From Burkholderiaceae bacterium (GTDB lineage: Bacteria > Pseudomonadota > Gammaproteobacteria > Burkholderiales > Burkholderiaceae_C), in assembly GCA_030123545.1 (NCBI GenBank), contig CP126124.1:1674001-1738000 (forward strand): 64,000 nucleotides of DNA. Direction: 5' to 3'. The translations under genes and the position numbers were made by a program. Shown piece by piece: positions 17,524 to 27,165 of this stretch. The notes beneath the pieces are model-generated. The model worked only from the letters and a program-made list of their open reading frames with translations. It made no database searches and was not told the DNA's origin. Numbering within the stretch: the stretch's first letter is position 1; the number at the start of each line of letters is the position of its first letter.

Positions 17524-20139
17524 TCAGGGGGCGACCGCGGCTTCGACCGGGACGGCCGCCTGCTCCTGCCCGGCCTCGGCGACGCGCTTCGCCAGATGCG
17601 CCAGCGCCTGTTCGACCTGGTCGACCAGAATCAGGCACAGATCGCCCGGCTCCAACCGCTCCAGCGCCGCGTCGATCGCGGCGAACTCGCCGTGAATCTC
17701 GGTGACGTGGCTGGTCTGCCGGGCATGCGCCAATCCGGCACGCAGCAGCGCCAGCACCTCGCCGTCGGCGCGCCCGCGCTGGCAGGCGTCCTGGTACAGG
17801 ATCGCTTCGTCGAACACGTCGCCGAGGATCACGGTCTGCTCGCGGATGTCCTCGTCGCGCCGGTCGCCGGCACCGCTGATCACCACGCTGCGGCGGCGCG
17901 CCGGCATTGCCCGCACCGCGGCCGCCAGCGCACGCATTGCGTCCGGGTTGTGGCCATAGTCGGCGATCACCGTCGCGCCGCGGTAGGGCATCAGGTTGAA
18001 TCGGCCCGGCACATGGCCGGCGTCGCTCGAGAAGCTGGCAAGACCGCGACGGATCGTGTCCCAGTTCAGGCCCACGCCCCATGCCGCCGCGACCGCGGCC
18101 ATCACGTTCTCGACCTGAAAACCGATCGTGCCGTTCGCGGTGATCGGGATCTCGGAAAGCAGCATGCGCTCGCGCCAGGATCCTTCGGCGGCCACGATCG
18201 CGCCGTCATCGACGTACACCATGCGCCGGCCCTGCGCGCGCTGCGTCGCCATCGCCGGCAGGTGGTGGTCCGCGGCAAAGTAGATCACCTGGCCGGGGCA
18301 ACTCGACGCCATCGCCTGCACCATGGCGTCGGCTGCGTTCAGCACCGCGTAACCGCCCGGCGCGACGTTCTGCACGATGACCCGCTTGAGCACGGCCAGG
18401 TCTTCGACGGTGGTGATGAAGTTCAGTCCCAGATGGTCGCCGGCGCCGATGTTGGTGACCACGGCCACCTGGCAGCGGTCGAAGCCCAGGCCCTCGCGGA
18501 GAATCCCGCCGCGCGCGGTCTCGAACACGGCGGCGTCGACGTCGGGGTGCATCAGCACGCTGCGCGCGCTGCGCGGCCCGCTGCAGTCGCCGCTGTCGAT
18601 CCGGTGGCCGTTGACCCAGACCCCGTCGGTGTTGGTCAGGCCGACGCGCATCGCGCTGCCGGTCAGCAGATGCGCGATCAGCCGCGCGGTCGTGGTCTTG
18701 CCGTTCGTGCCGGTGACCGCGACCACCGGGATGCGGCCGTCGTCACCGTTGGCGAACAGATGCGACACGATTGCCTCTCCGACCGAGCGGCCCTTGCCGA
18801 ACGACGGCGACAGGTGCATGCGCAGCCCGGGCGCGGCGTTGACCTCGACGATCCCGCCATGCTGCTCGCGCATCGGCCGCAGCACGCTCTCGCACACCAG
18901 ATCGACGCCGCAGACATGCAGCCCAACCATCTGCGCCGCGGCGACCGCGTTGGCGGCGATCTCCGGGTGGACGTCGTCGGTCACGTCGGTGGCGGTGCCA
19001 CCGGTGCTCAAGTTCGCGTTGTTGCGCAGCACGATGCGGCGACCCTTGGCGGGCACCGATTCCTGCGTCAGCCCCTGCGCGTCGAGCCGGGCCACCGCGA
19101 TCTCGTCGAAGCGGATCCGCGTGAGCGAGGTCGCATGGCCGTCGCCGCGCCGCGGGTCGGCGTTGACCCGGTCCACCAGTTCGCGCACCGTGTGGATGCC
19201 GTCGCCGATCACGTGCGGCGGCTCGCGCCGCGCCGCGGCGACCAGCTTGTCGCCGACCACCAGCAGCCGAAAGTCGTTGCCGGACAGGTATTTTTCGACC
19301 ATCACGTCGTCGCCGGCGTCGGCAGCCGCGTGGAACGCGGCTTCCAGTTGCTCGCGGCTGGTGACGTTGACGGTGACCCCCTTGCCCTGGTTGCCGTCCT
19401 GTGGTTTGACGACGACCGGCAGGCCGATCTCGCAGGCCGCGGCCCAGGCGTCGGCGGCGTCAAAGACCGGGCGGCCGAACGGCACCGGCACCCCTGCCGC
19501 GTACAACAGCTTCTTGGTCAGGTCCTTGTCCTGCGCGATCGCTTCCGACACTGCGCTGGTCGCGTCCACCTCGGCCGCCTGGATGCGGCGCTGGTGCGAG
19601 CCCCAGCCGAACTGCACGAGGCTGCCCTGGGTCAGCCTGCGCCACGGAATGCCGCGCGCAGCTGCAGCGTTGACGATCGCGCCGGTGCTGGGCCCGAGCC
19701 GCTCGTCCTCGTCGGCTTCGCGCAGCCGGGCAAGGGCGGCGGCCAGGTCGAAGCCGGTTTGGTTCAGCGCCGCCTGCACCAGTGTCTGCGCCAGCTCGAA
19801 TGCCGCACGGCCCACGGCCTCTTCGCTGTAGGCCACCACGACCTGGTACACGCCGATCTCGACCGTGGCCGCGGTGCGGCTGAAGGTGACCGGGCAACCG
19901 GCCTGGGTCTGCAGCGCCAGCGTCGCCGCTTCGAGCACGTGGGCCAGCGAGATCGGGCCCTGGTAGCCGCTGCGCTGCAGCGCGCCGATCGTCGGGAACA
20001 GCTCGCGTACCCGGGATTCGAAGTCCGGCAGTTCGGCGATCGAGCGTTCGGCCGGTGCGCACGATACGACGGCCTCGAGCGCGGTATGCCGGCACCACAG
20101 GTTAGGGCCGCGCAGCATCCGGATGCGGGAGACTTCCAT
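17524..20139 (-). CDS. cphA: Cyanophycin synthetase CphA
   Basis: Non-ribosomally polymerises aspartate and arginine into multi-L-arginyl-poly-L-aspartate, a nitrogen, carbon and energy reserve stored as insoluble granules. The 871 residues match the full-length enzyme: N-terminal domain starting RIRMLRGPNLW (1-160), an ATP-grasp domain (about 215-470; VVVKPQDGNQGKGVTVNV, GVDLVCESVLRPM, VEVNAAPGLRMH) and a Mur-ligase-like domain. The latter has an intact P-loop, VTGTNGKTTTARL, near residue 476, then GYGHNPDAMRAL-type C-terminal blocks (ADYGHNPDAMRALAAAVR). A second, unlike synthetase gene lies upstream on the same strand 194 nt away. Both active sites look complete, so this is expected to be the elongating enzyme. 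Confidence 0.95.
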   Translation of the reverse strand: MEVSRIRMLRGPNLWCRHTALEAVVSCAPAERSIAELPDFESRVRELFPTIGALQRSGYQGPISLAHVLEAATLALQTQAGCPVTFSRTAATVEIGVYQVVVAYSEEAVGRAAFELAQTLVQAALNQTGFDLAAALARLREADEDERLGPSTGAIVNAAAARGIPWRRLTQGSLVQFGWGSHQRRIQAAEVDATSAVSEAIAQDKDLTKKLLYAAGVPVPFGRPVFDAADAWAAACEIGLPVVVKPQDGNQGKGVTVNVTSREQLEAAFHAAADAGDDVMVEKYLSGNDFRLLVVGDKLVAAARREPPHVIGDGIHTVRELVDRVNADPRRGDGHATSLTRIRFDEIAVARLDAQGLTQESVPAKGRRIVLRNNANLSTGGTATDVTDDVHPEIAANAVAAAQMVGLHVCGVDLVCESVLRPMREQHGGIVEVNAAPGLRMHLSPSFGKGRSVGEAIVSHLFANGDDGRIPVVAVTGTNGKTTTARLIAHLLTGSAMRVGLTNTDGVWVNGHRIDSGDCSGPRSARSVLMHPDVDAAVFETARGGILREGLGFDRCQVAVVTNIGAGDHLGLNFITTVEDLAVLKRVIVQNVAPGGYAVLNAADAMVQAMASSCPGQVIYFAADHHLPAMATQRAQGRRMVYVDDGAIVAAEGSWRERMLLSEIPITANGTIGFQVENVMAAVAAAWGVGLNWDTIRRGLASFSSDAGHVPGRFNLMPYRGATVIADYGHNPDAMRALAAAVRAMPARRRSVVISGAGDRRDEDIREQTVILGDVFDEAILYQDACQRGRADGEVLALLRAGLAHARQTSHVTEIHGEFAAIDAALERLEPGDLCLILVDQVEQALAHLAKRVAEAGQEQAAVPVEAAVAP

Positions 20140-20333
20140 GCTGGGTTCTTTCTATCTCAGTTGTCCATTGCGCTGCGCGCCATCTGCGATGCATGAGTGC
20201 AAAGGAGCAGAAGGCCGCAGAGCAGGCCGTTCACGGGCACCCGCGGAGCTGGCTCTGCCAGTCCGCCGGGTGCGCCCCCGGTGAGGGGGTTGGCGAAGCG
20301 ACACGCAGTGCGCGAAGACTGGGGGTGGTCCAT

Positions 20334-22568
20334 CTAGTTCGCGGCAAAGGGTTCGGGCGCCGTGTAGTACGGCTTCAGGTCCGGGTCGAAGGTTTCGATG
20401 CCGACCGCGATCAGGTCGTGCGAAATGCCCAGTGCCCAGCTTGCCGCGACCGCGGCGAGCAGGCTGCGGCGCAGGGTTTCCGCAGCCGCGGGCGTGCCGC
20501 GTTCGTGCCGGCCCATCAGCCGGTCCAGGCTCGCCAGTTGGACCTCGGTGGCGCCGGTGGCGAGGACCACCGCGCCGCCGCGCACGAACACCGCGCGGCC
20601 GCCCTTGGCACGGTGCGACGCGATCGCCGGCGCCAGCGCATCGTCGGCGTACAGGATCACCTCGCCGTCGCACAGCGATGCCAACGCCGCAACCGCGTCG
20701 TCGGCAGCGTTGAGCACGGCGGCGCCGTGCGGCAGCACGACGTCGACCTGAGTGCGCAGCACCCGGGCCATCTGCTCGGTCTCGAAGATGTCGAATTCGC
20801 CCAGTTCCGCCACGCCGTCGGAATCGGTCACGACACCGACGAGGCAGCGGTCGTAAGCGAGGCCGTCGCGCAGAATGGCTTCGGGACCGTTCTCGATGAC
20901 CGCGGCCTGTACCGCGACATTCATCAGCAGCCGGCGCGCCGCGTCGAAACGGGCGCAATTGCCGTGCGAGACGCGGCGCCGATCGAGGAACAGGCCGTCG
21001 CGGCAGGCGAGCCCGACCCGGGTGCCGCCGAGATGGATCAGCCAGGCGACCAGCCGCGCAATCGTCTGCGTGTGGTTGTTGCCGGCCACGCCGACGATGG
21101 GGATGCGCCCCGGCGGGCGGCCCGGCCCGTCGGGAAACAGATGATCGACGATCGCGCGCCCGACCGGGCGCGGCGCGCCAATCGCCGGTTTCAGATGCAT
21201 CAGCAGCCCCGGGCCTGCGTTGACTTCGACCACCGCGCCGCCTTGCTCTTCGAGCGGGCGCGAGATGTCCTCGGCGACGAGGTCGACGCCGGCCACGTCG
21301 AGTCCGACGACGCGCGCCGCGAGCGAAGCCGCATGGGCGACCGCCGGATGAAGCTGATCGGTGCAGTCGATCGCGACATTGCCGTTGCGCTGGATCAGCA
21401 CCAGGCGTCCAGCCTGCGGCACGCTGTCGGGCGTCAATCCCTGGCGCTGCAGTTCGAGGACGATGTTCTCGTCGGTTCGCGTCTCGACCAGGTTCAGCGG
21501 GAAGTCCTCGCTGGTGCCTCGCCGCGGATCGGTGTTGAGCTGCGCGTCGACCAGTTCGACCACACTCGCGCGCCCGTCTGCGACGACCGACGCGGTCTCG
21601 CCGCGCGCGGCCGCGACCACTTTGCCGCCGACCACCAGGAGCCGGTGTTCCTGGCCGCGCGCAAAGCGCTCGACCATCACCTCGCTGCCATGGGCCTTTG
21701 CGACCGCGAACGCGGCGCGCACCTCGGCCTCGGTCGACAGATCGAGTGCGACGCCGCGGCCATGGTTCGCGTCGCTCGGCTTGATCGCGACCGGCAGGCC
21801 GATCTCCTGCGCCGCGTCCCAGGCACGCTCGGGGCTGTCGACGATCTCGCCCTCCGGCACCGGAACGCCGCAGGACTTCAGCAGCCGCTTCGTGAGGTCC
21901 TTGTCGCTCGCGATGCCGGCGGCGATCGCGCTGCTGAATTCGGTCTCGGCGGTCCAGATCCGGCGCTGCCGCGATCCGTAGCCGAGCTGGACCAGGTTGC
22001 CGGCGTTCAGGCGGATGTGGGGAATGTGCCGGTCGGCCGCCGCAGCGACGATGCTGGCGGTGCTCGGTCCCAGGTAGCAATCGTCGACCCGTTCGCGCAA
22101 CTGGGCCACCGCCTGCGCGACGTCAAATGGCTGATCGTTGATCGCAGCCATCAGCAATCGATGGCCCTGCGCGAGCGCGGTGCGCGCCACCTGCTCGTCG
22201 CGCGCGCGAAACACCATGCGATAGATGCCGCGCTGACTGGTGCTGCGGGTCTGGCCGAAGCCGGTCGGCATGCCGGCCAGGTTCAGCAGCTCGATCACCA
22301 CATGTTCCAGCACATGGCCGGCCCAGGTGCCCTCGTGCAGGCGCTGCACGAAGCCGCCGCGCTCGCCGACGCCGCAATGGTGCTCCACCAGCGCCGGCAG
22401 CCACGCGAGTAATCGCTCGTTCAATCCCGGCAGCAGATTCGACGGATGGTCTTCCAGTTCGCCCAGGTCGAGCCAGACCTCGAGCGCCGGACGGTAGGTC
22501 CAGATGTTCGGGCCGCGCAGGTAACTGATGCGCAGCAGCTTGATATCGTTTTTCGGACTCGGACTCAT
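20334..22568 (-). CDS. CphA paralogue (CphA'/CphA2-like) with degenerate Mur-ligase P-loop
   Basis: 744 residues, about 130 shorter than the neighbouring CphA. N-terminal domain (LLRISYLRGPNIWTYRPALE) and ATP-grasp domain (VAIKPSDANHGRGVALDL, MVERFARGQEHRLLVVGG, VVEVNAGPGLLMHLKPAIG) are well kept. In the Mur-ligase half the P-loop reads VAGNNHTQTIARL, where CphA has VTGTNGKTTTARL, so the nucleotide-binding Gly-Lys-Thr is lost; the C-terminal ligase domain is also truncated. Non-cyanobacterial genomes are known to encode paired synthetases, and short CphA2 enzymes in cyanobacteria reuse beta-Asp-Arg dipeptides. Which role applies here is not decided by sequence. It is divergent from the ABC transporter gene across 162 bp. 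Confidence 0.88.
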   Translation of the reverse strand: MSPSPKNDIKLLRISYLRGPNIWTYRPALEVWLDLGELEDHPSNLLPGLNERLLAWLPALVEHHCGVGERGGFVQRLHEGTWAGHVLEHVVIELLNLAGMPTGFGQTRSTSQRGIYRMVFRARDEQVARTALAQGHRLLMAAINDQPFDVAQAVAQLRERVDDCYLGPSTASIVAAAADRHIPHIRLNAGNLVQLGYGSRQRRIWTAETEFSSAIAAGIASDKDLTKRLLKSCGVPVPEGEIVDSPERAWDAAQEIGLPVAIKPSDANHGRGVALDLSTEAEVRAAFAVAKAHGSEVMVERFARGQEHRLLVVGGKVVAAARGETASVVADGRASVVELVDAQLNTDPRRGTSEDFPLNLVETRTDENIVLELQRQGLTPDSVPQAGRLVLIQRNGNVAIDCTDQLHPAVAHAASLAARVVGLDVAGVDLVAEDISRPLEEQGGAVVEVNAGPGLLMHLKPAIGAPRPVGRAIVDHLFPDGPGRPPGRIPIVGVAGNNHTQTIARLVAWLIHLGGTRVGLACRDGLFLDRRRVSHGNCARFDAARRLLMNVAVQAAVIENGPEAILRDGLAYDRCLVGVVTDSDGVAELGEFDIFETEQMARVLRTQVDVVLPHGAAVLNAADDAVAALASLCDGEVILYADDALAPAIASHRAKGGRAVFVRGGAVVLATGATEVQLASLDRLMGRHERGTPAAAETLRRSLLAAVAASWALGISHDLIAVGIETFDPDLKPYYTAPEPFAAN

Positions 22569-22730
22569 ATACTGCTGTGCCTAGGCCGTCTGCCAATCGG
22601 AGTCGGGCGTTGCGCTTTCCTGATGGGCGGCGCCGCAGCCGGGCGTTGCAGGGAACGTGGCCGCTGCGGGAATTTCCGCAGACCGTAACCCGGCAGAGCC
22701 AGGATTCTGGCGCTCCGGCACGGAAACAAA
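22569..22730. promoter_or_regulatory. Divergent control region of the cyanophycin locus
   Basis: The 162-bp gap between two divergent genes must hold promoters for both. It contains an exact 10-bp direct repeat CGGGCGTTGC at 22604-22613 and 22640-22649, 36 bp apart, which could be regulator half-sites. No clear -35/-10 pair is visible on either strand. Confidence 0.35.
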
Positions 22731-25094
22731 ATGCAAAATCACCATTCGATCGTTGCCGCCACGGGGAATGCAGATTCGGGTTCGGCGCAGGATGCGCTGC
22801 GCGCCCGGCTCGATGCTGAAGAAAACGTCTTGGCGACGCTCGCGGTTGACTTGGACCGCCGGCTGCGGTTTTCCACCGGCCTGCTCGCGCTGACGAATCG
22901 CCGCCTGTGGGCGTTCGAGCCGGATCCGGCGGCGCCGGGTGACGGGCGCTGGCAGCACTGGAACCTGTCGGCCGAGCTGTCGATGCGCCATTTCGACCAT
23001 GCCGGCGTCGGCACGATCGAACTGCACGACGCGCACGCGCGGCTCGCGGTCTGGCGCTTCACGCTGGCCGCGAACGTGCAGGCGCTGCGGCTGATCCGGC
23101 AGTTCGAGCAGCAGATCGCGGCGCTGCAGGGGCGGGCCTTGGCGGCCGCCGAAGACGAGCCGGCTTTGTGTCCCCAATGCCAGTCGCCGCTGCCGCCCGA
23201 CACCGACGAATGTCCGGTGTGCGCGCGCGAACTGCACACTCCGCCGTCCACCTGGGTGCTGCTGCGGCTGGGGCGCTTTGCCCGGCCGTACCGCCGGCAG
23301 CTCGCCACCGCGTTCGCGCTGACGCTGATCTCGACCGCGGCCACGCTGATCCCGCCGTACCTGACGATCCCGCTGATGGACGACGTGCTGATTCCGTTTC
23401 AGAACGGGCACCGCATCGATGTCGGGCTGGTGGCGGCATTGCTCGGCGGGTTGCTGGCGTCCGCGCTGGTCGGCTGGGGCCTGGGCTGGGCGCGCACCTA
23501 CATCCTGTCGCTGGTGTCCGAGCGGATCGGCGCCGACCTGCGCACCGCGACGTTCGACCACCTGCTCGGCCTGTCGCTGGAGTATTTCGGCGGCAAGCGC
23601 ACCGGCGACCTGATGGCGCGCATCGGCTCCGAAACCGACCGCATCTGCGTGTTCCTGTCGCTGCACGCGCTGGACTTCGCGACCGATGTGCTGATGATCG
23701 CGATGACCGCGGTAATCCTGTTCTCGATCGATCCCTGGCTCGCGCTGGTCACGCTGGTGCCGCTGCCGTTCATCGCATGGATGATCCACGTGGTACGCGA
23801 CCGGCTGCGCACCGGGTTCGAGAAGGTGGGCCGGGTCTGGGCCGAGGTCACGAACGTGCTGGCCGACACCATCCCCGGCATCCGCGTCGTCAAGGCGTTC
23901 GCGCAGGAGCAGCGCGAGGCGCAGCGCTTTCGCGTTGCCAACGAACACAACCTCGTGGTGAACGACCGGCTGAACCGGATCTGGTCACTGTTCGCGCCGA
24001 CCGTCTCGCTGCTGACCGAGATCGGCCTGTTGGTGGTTTGGGCATTCGGCATCTGGCTCGTGTCCGAGCACCAGATCACGGTCGGCGTGCTGACCGCGTT
24101 CATCGCCTACATCGGACGGTTCTACGCACGGCTCGATTCGATGAGCCGCATCGTCTCGGTCACGCAGAAGGCGGCGGCCGGGGCGAAGCGGATCTTCGAC
24201 ATCCTCGACCATGTGTCGAATGTGCCCGAGCCGGTGCATCCGGTGGCGATCGGCAGCGGGCCGGACGCTTTGCAAGGACGCATCGAGATTGCCGGCATCG
24301 GCTTTCGCTACGGCCAGCGCTCGGTGATCCGCAACCTGGACCTGACGATAGCGCCTGGCGAGATGATCGGCCTCGTGGGTCACAGCGGCTCGGGCAAGAG
24401 CACGCTGGTGAACCTGATCTGCCGCTTCTACGACGTGACCGAGGGATCGATCAGCGTCGACGGCACCGACATCCGGCGCTTCGGCCTGGCCGAATACCGG
24501 CGCCATATCGGCCTCGTGCTGCAGGAGCCGTTCCTGTTCTTCGGCACCGTCGCGGAGAACATCGCCTATGGCCGGCCCGACGCCTCGCGGGGCGAGATCG
24601 TCGCCGCGGCGCGCGCCGCGCATGCGCACGAGTTCATCCTGCGGCTGCCGCACGGCTACGACTCGCTGGTCGGCGAACGTGGCCAGGGCCTGTCCGGCGG
24701 CGAGCGCCAGCGGCTGTCGATCGCGCGCGCGCTGCTGATCGACCCACGCATCCTGATCCTCGACGAGGCGACCTCGTCGGTCGACACCGAAACCGAGAAG
24801 GAAATCCAGCGCGCGCTCGACAACCTGGTGCAGGGGCGCACCACGATCGCGATCGCACACCGGCTCTCGACGTTGCGCCGCGCGAGCCGGCTGGTGGTGA
24901 TGGATCGCGGCGAGGTGGTCGAAATCGGTCCGCACGACGAACTGATGGCGAACCAGGGGGCGTACTGGCGGTTGTACCAGGCGCAGCTGCGGCGCATCGA
25001 CGAGGACGAGGGCGAGCACGAGCCGCCAGTTCGGGGCGCGGCCGAGCGCAGGCAGATCGAACTGCCGCTCGCGCATTCGGAGGCGACGACGTGA
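22731..25094 (+). CDS. Cyanophycin-associated ABC transporter with N-terminal zinc ribbon
   Basis: 787-residue half-transporter with membrane and ATPase domains fused. Residues 1-140 form an extra cytoplasmic domain of PH-like appearance (LRFSTGLLALTNRRLWAFEP). Residues about 146-165 are a zinc ribbon with two CxxC pairs (CPQCQSPLPPDTDECPVC). The ABC membrane domain spans about 180-460. The ATPase has Walker A GHSGSGKST near 548, signature LSGGERQRLS near 655, Walker B ILILDEATS and the H-loop AIAHRLSTL. It is divergent from the synthetase genes and overlaps the DUF1854 gene by 4 nt. ABC plus DUF1854 pairs next to cphA are known from other betaproteobacteria and are annotated there as cyanophycin metabolism-associated; the cargo is not known. 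Confidence 0.88.
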   Translation: MQNHHSIVAATGNADSGSAQDALRARLDAEENVLATLAVDLDRRLRFSTGLLALTNRRLWAFEPDPAAPGDGRWQHWNLSAELSMRHFDHAGVGTIELHDAHARLAVWRFTLAANVQALRLIRQFEQQIAALQGRALAAAEDEPALCPQCQSPLPPDTDECPVCARELHTPPSTWVLLRLGRFARPYRRQLATAFALTLISTAATLIPPYLTIPLMDDVLIPFQNGHRIDVGLVAALLGGLLASALVGWGLGWARTYILSLVSERIGADLRTATFDHLLGLSLEYFGGKRTGDLMARIGSETDRICVFLSLHALDFATDVLMIAMTAVILFSIDPWLALVTLVPLPFIAWMIHVVRDRLRTGFEKVGRVWAEVTNVLADTIPGIRVVKAFAQEQREAQRFRVANEHNLVVNDRLNRIWSLFAPTVSLLTEIGLLVVWAFGIWLVSEHQITVGVLTAFIAYIGRFYARLDSMSRIVSVTQKAAAGAKRIFDILDHVSNVPEPVHPVAIGSGPDALQGRIEIAGIGFRYGQRSVIRNLDLTIAPGEMIGLVGHSGSGKSTLVNLICRFYDVTEGSISVDGTDIRRFGLAEYRRHIGLVLQEPFLFFGTVAENIAYGRPDASRGEIVAAARAAHAHEFILRLPHGYDSLVGERGQGLSGGERQRLSIARALLIDPRILILDEATSSVDTETEKEIQRALDNLVQGRTTIAIAHRLSTLRRASRLVVMDRGEVVEIGPHDELMANQGAYWRLYQAQLRRIDEDEGEHEPPVRGAAERRQIELPLAHSEATT

Positions 25095-25579
25095 GCGCGA
25101 ACGGCGGGGCGGCCGAGCGCCGGTTCTTGCTCCACCGAAACGCATTCGGCCGCCTAGTCTGGACCGCGCCGGACGGCGAGCGCCACGAGGGCGTGATCCC
25201 GGTACGCACCTTTCCGCTTTCCGCGCCGGGCGCGGGCCTGTCGCTGGTCGGTGCCGACGGCCACGAACTGGCCTGGATCGAAAGTCTCGACGCGCTGCCG
25301 GCGCCGGCGCGCGCGCTGATCGACGAGGAACTCGCCACCCGCGAATTCGTTCCGGAAATCCTGCGCATCCGAAAGGTGTCGACGTTCTCGACCCCTAGCC
25401 AGTGGGAGGTCGACACCGACCGCGGCAGGGCGCAGTTCGTGCTGGCCGGCGAGGAGGACATCCGGCGCCTCGACGGTAACGCGCTGCTGATCGCGGCTGC
25501 CCAAGGCGCGTACTTCAGGGTGCGTGACCTGCAGGCGCTGGATGCGGCGTCGCGGCGGCTGCTCGGCCGCTTCCTCTGA
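25091..25579 (+). CDS. DUF1854 family protein, cyanophycin-associated
   Basis: 162 residues starting at a GTG overlapping the ABC transporter stop (GTGA). It has an N-terminal beta-rich segment (FLLHRNAFGRLVWTAPDGER), the block PVRTFPLSAPGAGLSLVGADG and the family core REFVPEILRIRKVSTFSTPS, ending in a helical DLQALDAASRRLLGRFL. There is no signal peptide or membrane helix, so it is probably cytoplasmic. DUF1854 proteins co-occur with cyanophycin synthetases and this ABC transporter type. A role in granule handling or in regulating the transporter is inference. It is the last gene of the plus-strand pair and convergent with tctA, 11 nt away. Confidence 0.85.
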   Translation: MSANGGAAERRFLLHRNAFGRLVWTAPDGERHEGVIPVRTFPLSAPGAGLSLVGADGHELAWIESLDALPAPARALIDEELATREFVPEILRIRKVSTFSTPSQWEVDTDRGRAQFVLAGEEDIRRLDGNALLIAAAQGAYFRVRDLQALDAASRRLLGRFL

Positions 25580-25590
25580 GGCTTCCGACT

Positions 25591-27165
25591 TTAGTCGTCT
25601 CCCTTGAGTTCGACCTCGGGCAGCCCCAGTGCGTCGGGAATCGGCTCGGCTGTTGCAGGGCGCCCCTGCGCGAGCCGGCGCCGGTGCGTGCGCCAGGCCG
25701 AGAAGCCCAGCACCAGCAGCAGCAGCGCGCAAGCCGCAATGAAGGCGGCGCTGATCGGGCGCGTGACGAACACCGACATGTCGCCGCGCGACAGCAGCAG
25801 CGCGCGGCGAAAGTTCTCCTCGACCATCGGCCCGAGCACGAAGCCGAGCAGGATCGGCGCGACCGGGAAGTCGAGCACCATGAACACCGCGCCGAGCACG
25901 CCGAACACCAGCACCTCCCACACCTGGAACAGGTTGTTCTGCGTGCTGTAGGTGCCGACCACGATGAAGAACAGCGCCGACGGGAACAGATAGCGGTACG
26001 GCACCTGCAGCAGCTTCACCCACACCCCGATCAGCGGCACGTTCAGCACGATCAGCAGCACGTTGCCGATCCAGAAGCTCGCGATCAGGCCCCAGAAGAT
26101 GTCCGGGTGCTCGCCGAGCAGTTGCGGCCCGGGCTGGATGCCCTGGATCAGCAGCGCGCCCAAGAGCAGCGCCATCACCGCGTCGCCGGGGATCCCCAGG
26201 CTCATCGTCGGGATGAAGTCGACCTGCGTCTTCGAGTGCGCGGACGCCTCGGGCGAAGCGACGCCGGCGATCATGCCGGTGCCGAACTTCTCCGGCGTCT
26301 TCGACACCTTGCGCTCCAGCGCGTACGCGAGAAAGGTGGTGATCGTAGGTCCCGTGCCGGGCATCGCGCCGAACAGCGTGCCGACGGCAGTGCCGCGCAC
26401 CATCGGCCAGAACGATTCGCGCAGCTCGGCCCAGTTCGGCCACATGTCGCGGATGCGCAACTTGGTGTTGGTGCTGATCGTCGTGAGGCGATTGACGTTG
26501 AGCAGGAAGTCGGCGACGCCGAACACGCCGAGCGCGATCGCGACCAGTTCCAGCCCGTCGCTGAGTTCGGGGATGCCGAAGCTGAAGCGGAACGTGCCGC
26601 TGTTCACGTCGGTGCCGACCACGCCGCACAGCAGACCGAACAGCGTCATCGCGACGCCTTTCAGCGCCGAGCCGCGCGACATGGTCGAGCCCGCGAGCAG
26701 GCCCAGCAGCATGATCGAGAACAGCTCGGTCGGGCCGAACTTGAACGAGACCGCGACCAGCGCCGGCGAGGCGAAGATCATCACGATGATGCCGACCGAC
26801 GCGGCGAAGAACGACGCGATCATCGTGATGCCCAGCGCGGTGCCGCCCTTGCCTTTGCGCGTCATCGGGTAGCCGTCCAGGCAGGTGACCGCGTGCGGCG
26901 GGTGCGAGGGGAGGTTCAGCAGAATGGCGCCGATCGCGCCGCCGTACATCGAGCCGTAGAAGATGCCGGCCAGCATCAGGATCGCCGGCACCGGCTTCAT
27001 CACGTAGGTGAGCGGCAGCAGCATCGAGATCGCCGACAGCGCGCCAAGGCCAGGCAGCACGCCGATCAGGTTGCCGACCAGCACCCCGAAGAACGACCAC
27101 AGCAGGTTGTGGTGCTCGAATGCAATCTCGAACCCCATCATCAGGTCGTGCAGCGACTGTTCCAT
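25591..27165 (-). CDS. tctA: Tripartite tricarboxylate transporter large permease (TctA)
   Basis: 524-residue integral membrane protein of the TTT family, importing carboxylates with a periplasmic binding protein. Conserved family blocks are clear: GVLVGNLIGVLPGLGALSAI, AGIFYGSMYGGAIGAILLN, FGAMPGTGPTITTFLAY and SLGIPGDAVMALLLGA. About eleven hydrophobic segments are present. The ATG overlaps the tctB stop by one base (TGATG), so the two are translationally coupled. No gene for the TctC binding protein is nearby; in Burkholderiales such receptors are often encoded at a distance. The substrate is not predictable from this sequence. Confidence 0.93.
   Translation of the reverse strand: MEQSLHDLMMGFEIAFEHHNLLWSFFGVLVGNLIGVLPGLGALSAISMLLPLTYVMKPVPAILMLAGIFYGSMYGGAIGAILLNLPSHPPHAVTCLDGYPMTRKGKGGTALGITMIASFFAASVGIIVMIFASPALVAVSFKFGPTELFSIMLLGLLAGSTMSRGSALKGVAMTLFGLLCGVVGTDVNSGTFRFSFGIPELSDGLELVAIALGVFGVADFLLNVNRLTTISTNTKLRIRDMWPNWAELRESFWPMVRGTAVGTLFGAMPGTGPTITTFLAYALERKVSKTPEKFGTGMIAGVASPEASAHSKTQVDFIPTMSLGIPGDAVMALLLGALLIQGIQPGPQLLGEHPDIFWGLIASFWIGNVLLIVLNVPLIGVWVKLLQVPYRYLFPSALFFIVVGTYSTQNNLFQVWEVLVFGVLGAVFMVLDFPVAPILLGFVLGPMVEENFRRALLLSRGDMSVFVTRPISAAFIAACALLLLVLGFSAWRTHRRRLAQGRPATAEPIPDALGLPEVELKGDD

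Noticed and set aside
20140..20333. Possible small gene or RNA between the two cphA genes
   Set aside because: No plausible frame with a ribosome site and no terminator-like or conserved structure was seen; left as a plain intergenic gap.
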